Shown here: one piece after another, positions 7,101 to 8,127 of the stretch
How positions within the stretch are numbered: position 1 is the stretch's first letter
Layout of the letters: each line of letters starts with the position of its first letter
Source: Marinobacter sp.
GTDB lineage: Bacteria; Pseudomonadota; Gammaproteobacteria; Pseudomonadales; Oleiphilaceae
Assembly (NCBI GenBank): GCA_017643965.1
Contig: JAEPMM010000138.1
Location: forward strand, 1 to 8,127
Length of the DNA: 8,127 nucleotides
Reading direction: 5' to 3'
Made by a program: the position numbers and the translations under genes
Notes under the pieces: generated by a model
Databases searched by the model: none
Told to the model about the DNA's origin: nothing
The model's input: the letters and a program-made list of their open reading frames with translations, nothing else

Positions 7101-7298
7101 GGTGACTTGGTCTTCCACCACCTGCGGCGCCTGGCCCGGGAAACTGGTTTTGATAATGACCTGCACATCGGACAGATCCGGCAGAGCATCCACCGGCGTT
7201 TGTTTCAGCGAATAAAGGCCGAGCCCTGTGATAAGCAACGTCGCCAGCAACACCAGGAAGCGGTTACGAATAGACCAGTGAATAATAGCGGCAATCAT
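4176..7298 (-). CDS. cusA: CusA-type Cu(I)/Ag(I) RND efflux permease
   Basis: Inner-membrane proton-driven pump of 1040 residues (E. coli CusA is 1047), the transporter part of a CusCBA tripartite complex that moves Cu(I)/Ag(I) across the envelope. It has the RND plan: TM1 at about 12-30, a large periplasmic loop, TM2-6 at about 340-500, TM7 near 530-548, a second loop, then TM8-12 at about 868-1032. The substrate-site methionines align with the known CusA triad: M566 (LMYMPTT), M616 with E618 (TMIET) and M665 (RIDML). The membrane methionine pairs also align: M391/M1004, M403/M479 and M410/M494. D405 (GAMIDGA) and E932 match two proton-relay residues. Two known positions differ: I979 aligns with CusA K984, and N748 with M755. 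The start overlaps the cusB stop (ATGA), so the two are co-translated. Metal specificity is inferred from the triad; a CzcA-type divalent pump is unlikely. Confidence 0.96.
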   Translation of the reverse strand: MIAAIIHWSIRNRFLVLLATLLITGLGLYSLKQTPVDALPDLSDVQVIIKTSFPGQAPQVVEDQVTYPMTTAMLSVPGAKTVRGYSFFGDSYVYVIFDEDTDMYWARSRVLEYLSQVAPSLPDSARPQLGPDATGVGWVYLYALVDRTWNQDLSQLRSLQDWFLKYELQTVPGVSEVAALGGMVKQYQVKVSPEKLRALGIPLAHIQNAIKRGNQEVGASVIEMAEAEYMVRTSGYIKSREDLLSIPLGLDDNGTPILLKDVATVEVGPQMRRGVAELNGEGETVGGVVVMRFGENAQATINGVKAKLEDLKSSLPEGVEVVTVYDRSGLIERAVNNLGFKLLEEFLVVGLVCIVFLFHVRSSLVAILSLPVGILAAFIVMHWQGINANIMSLGGIAIAIGAMIDGAIVMIENMHKHMERTPLTSENRWEVVARSASEVGPALFFSLLIITVSFVPVFALEAQEGRMFSPLAFTKTYAMAASAALAVTLVPVLMGYFIRGKVLPEHKNPVNRLLVGVYMPVLKLVLRFPKTTVIVALLALAVGLWPATKIGSEFIPPLDEGDLMYMPTTYPGISIGKARELLQQTDKLIATVPEVETVFGKVGRADTATDPAPLTMIETFIQLKPRDQWREGMTTEKLKQELNTLIRFPGVTNAWVMPIITRIDMLATGIKTPVGIKIAGPDLTVIQNIGKRLEEVMVDIPGTASVYSERVAGGRYIKVDIDRERAARYGLNIADVQQVVASAIGGINVSRTIEGLERYPINLRYPEDYRDSPEKLEQLPIVTASGQRIALADVAEIGVEDGPPAIKRENARLNGWTFVDIEGVDVGTYVEQAMVTVSEELDLPPGYSINWSGQYEYMLRAKEKLTYVVPLTLAIIVILLFLNFRRFAEVGIIMGTLPFAMIGAIWLMYLLGYNFSVAVGVGFIALAGVAVEIGVIMLVYLNQAYNAMLETCDDKGLTPRRETLRHAVLHGAGMRVRPIMMTAAAIIGGLVPIMIGTGTGSEVMGRIAAPMVGGMISAVILALLVIPVLFYLWKQRTLGE

Positions 7299-8127
7299 GA
7301 CTCGCCCCCGCCATGGCTCATGGTGCTGTGATCCATGCCTTCATGATCCATCCCCTGCTCATCCATATCCTGAGGCGATGACATCCGTTGGAAGTCCGAG
7401 GTTTTGCTGGATTCCGAATCGATCAGGAACTGGGCGGATGTGACCACTGTGTCGCCCGGCGTGAGGCCATCGAGTATTTCCGCATGCTTTTCCCCCACGC
7501 GCCCAACGCTGACGTTTATCGACTTGAAAGCTCCCTCCTCCAGGGCCAGAACGAGGCGATCACTCTGGCCAGTGCGGATAACCGACTCCCGGGGCACCAG
7601 AAACTGCCGTTTTCCCCGCTCACCCTGAACCTCCAGCCGGGCAAACATGCCCGGCATCAGGGCACCATCCTCGTTATCAAACCGCATCCGGACCCGGGCT
7701 GTCCGGGTTTTCGGGTTCACTTCGGGGTAGACGTAATCCACGTTTCCGCGCCACTCGCGACCGGGCATGTAATCCAGCGTCATCTGTACCCGATTACCAG
7801 CCTCTACGGCGGAAAGCTGGCTTTCAAACACTTCGCCGATCACCCAGACCTCATCCAGTGCGGCAATCGATAAAACCCGGTTTCCGGGCTTGATGAACAT
7901 ACCCTCACGAACATTCAGATTCTCGATCACCCCGGAACCCGGAGCGTAAACCGTCATGGTTCTCTGGACTTCGCGCTTCTGGCGCAGTTGGCTGATCAGA
8001 CTAGCCGGTACGTTCAGCGCCAACAATCGCTCGGTAGCAGCATCAACCAGTCTCTGATTGCCACGGTTCATCGCGAGAAGCAGTTCTTCCTGCGCATTCA
8101 CAAGGGTGGGCGAGTACAGCGTGTACA
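7295..8127 (-). CDS. cusB: CusB-type periplasmic adaptor of the RND metal pump, N-terminal part outside the window
   Basis: C-terminal part (at least 276 residues) of the membrane fusion protein that links CusA to the outer-membrane channel. The frame is open to the window edge: residues YTLYSPTLV come before the NAQEE stretch, typical of the adaptor helical hairpin, so the GTG at 8101 is an internal valine and not the start. With that valine as residue 1, the end of the helical hairpin is about 1-46, the second half of the lipoyl domain 49-80 (APGSGVIENLNVREG), the beta-barrel about 82-158 (VWVIGEVFE, then LMPGMFARLEV), and the membrane-proximal domain about 166-232. The last 29 residues (240-268) form a Met/His/Asp-rich tail with repeated MDH (five Met, three His, four Asp). 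It overlaps cusA by ATGA. A cusC gene and promoter would be expected beyond 8127. Confidence 0.93.
   Translation of the reverse strand, partial: YTLYSPTLVNAQEELLLAMNRGNQRLVDAATERLLALNVPASLISQLRQKREVQRTMTVYAPGSGVIENLNVREGMFIKPGNRVLSIAALDEVWVIGEVFESQLSAVEAGNRVQMTLDYMPGREWRGNVDYVYPEVNPKTRTARVRMRFDNEDGALMPGMFARLEVQGERGKRQFLVPRESVIRTGQSDRLVLALEEGAFKSINVSVGRVGEKHAEILDGLTPGDTVVTSAQFLIDSESSKTSDFQRMSSPQDMDEQGMDHEGMDHSTMSHGGGES

Noticed and set aside
1..8127. CRISPR arrays, tRNA or rRNA genes, replication origins, and a CusR/CueR-type operator
   Set aside because: No regularly spaced repeats, no RNA-gene signature and no convincing metal-regulator dyad were seen. Both operon promoters appear to lie outside the window.

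Overview
The window looks like a metal-handling accessory region from a Gram-negative gammaproteobacterium of moderately high GC. This rests on a CusBA-type RND efflux pair, a lipobox-bearing Sco protein and the protein style. The general appearance suggests a marine genus such as Marinobacter, but that is an impression and not shown by the sequence.

Left part (1-2938, plus strand): a tightly packed run of four genes. They are the 3' part of a BASS/ACR3-like membrane permease cut by the window edge, a membrane-anchored DsbA-like thiol oxidoreductase (CEGC active site), a caa3-type CtaG-family multi-pass protein, and a Sco-family copper lipoprotein. CtaG and Sco overlap by ATGA. No cytochrome oxidase subunit is present, so in the part visible this is a copper-trafficking and thiol-redox cassette detached from oxidase structural genes.

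Middle (2939-4175): about 410 bp without a convincing gene (short inverted repeats only), then a 204-residue FimB-sized tyrosine recombinase on the minus strand with all expected catalytic residues, then 209 bp rich in small palindromes. A 13-nt sequence lies in inverted orientation on either side of the recombinase gene (12 of 13 matching). The recombinase Shine-Dalgarno sequence sits inside a small hairpin.

Right part (4176-8127, minus strand): cusA (complete, 1040 residues) and upstream of it the 3' part of cusB, overlapping by ATGA. CusA keeps the periplasmic methionine triad and the membrane methionine pairs of the Cu(I)/Ag(I) pump. It seems to lack two residues known from E. coli CusA. 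CusB ends in a Met/His/Asp-rich tail.

Reading across: the two metal operons converge on a recombinase. The left cassette would bind, reduce or deliver periplasmic copper, while CusBA (with an outer-membrane CusC presumably upstream, outside the window) would expel Cu(I)/Ag(I). The promoters of both operons lie outside the window, so their regulation cannot be read here.
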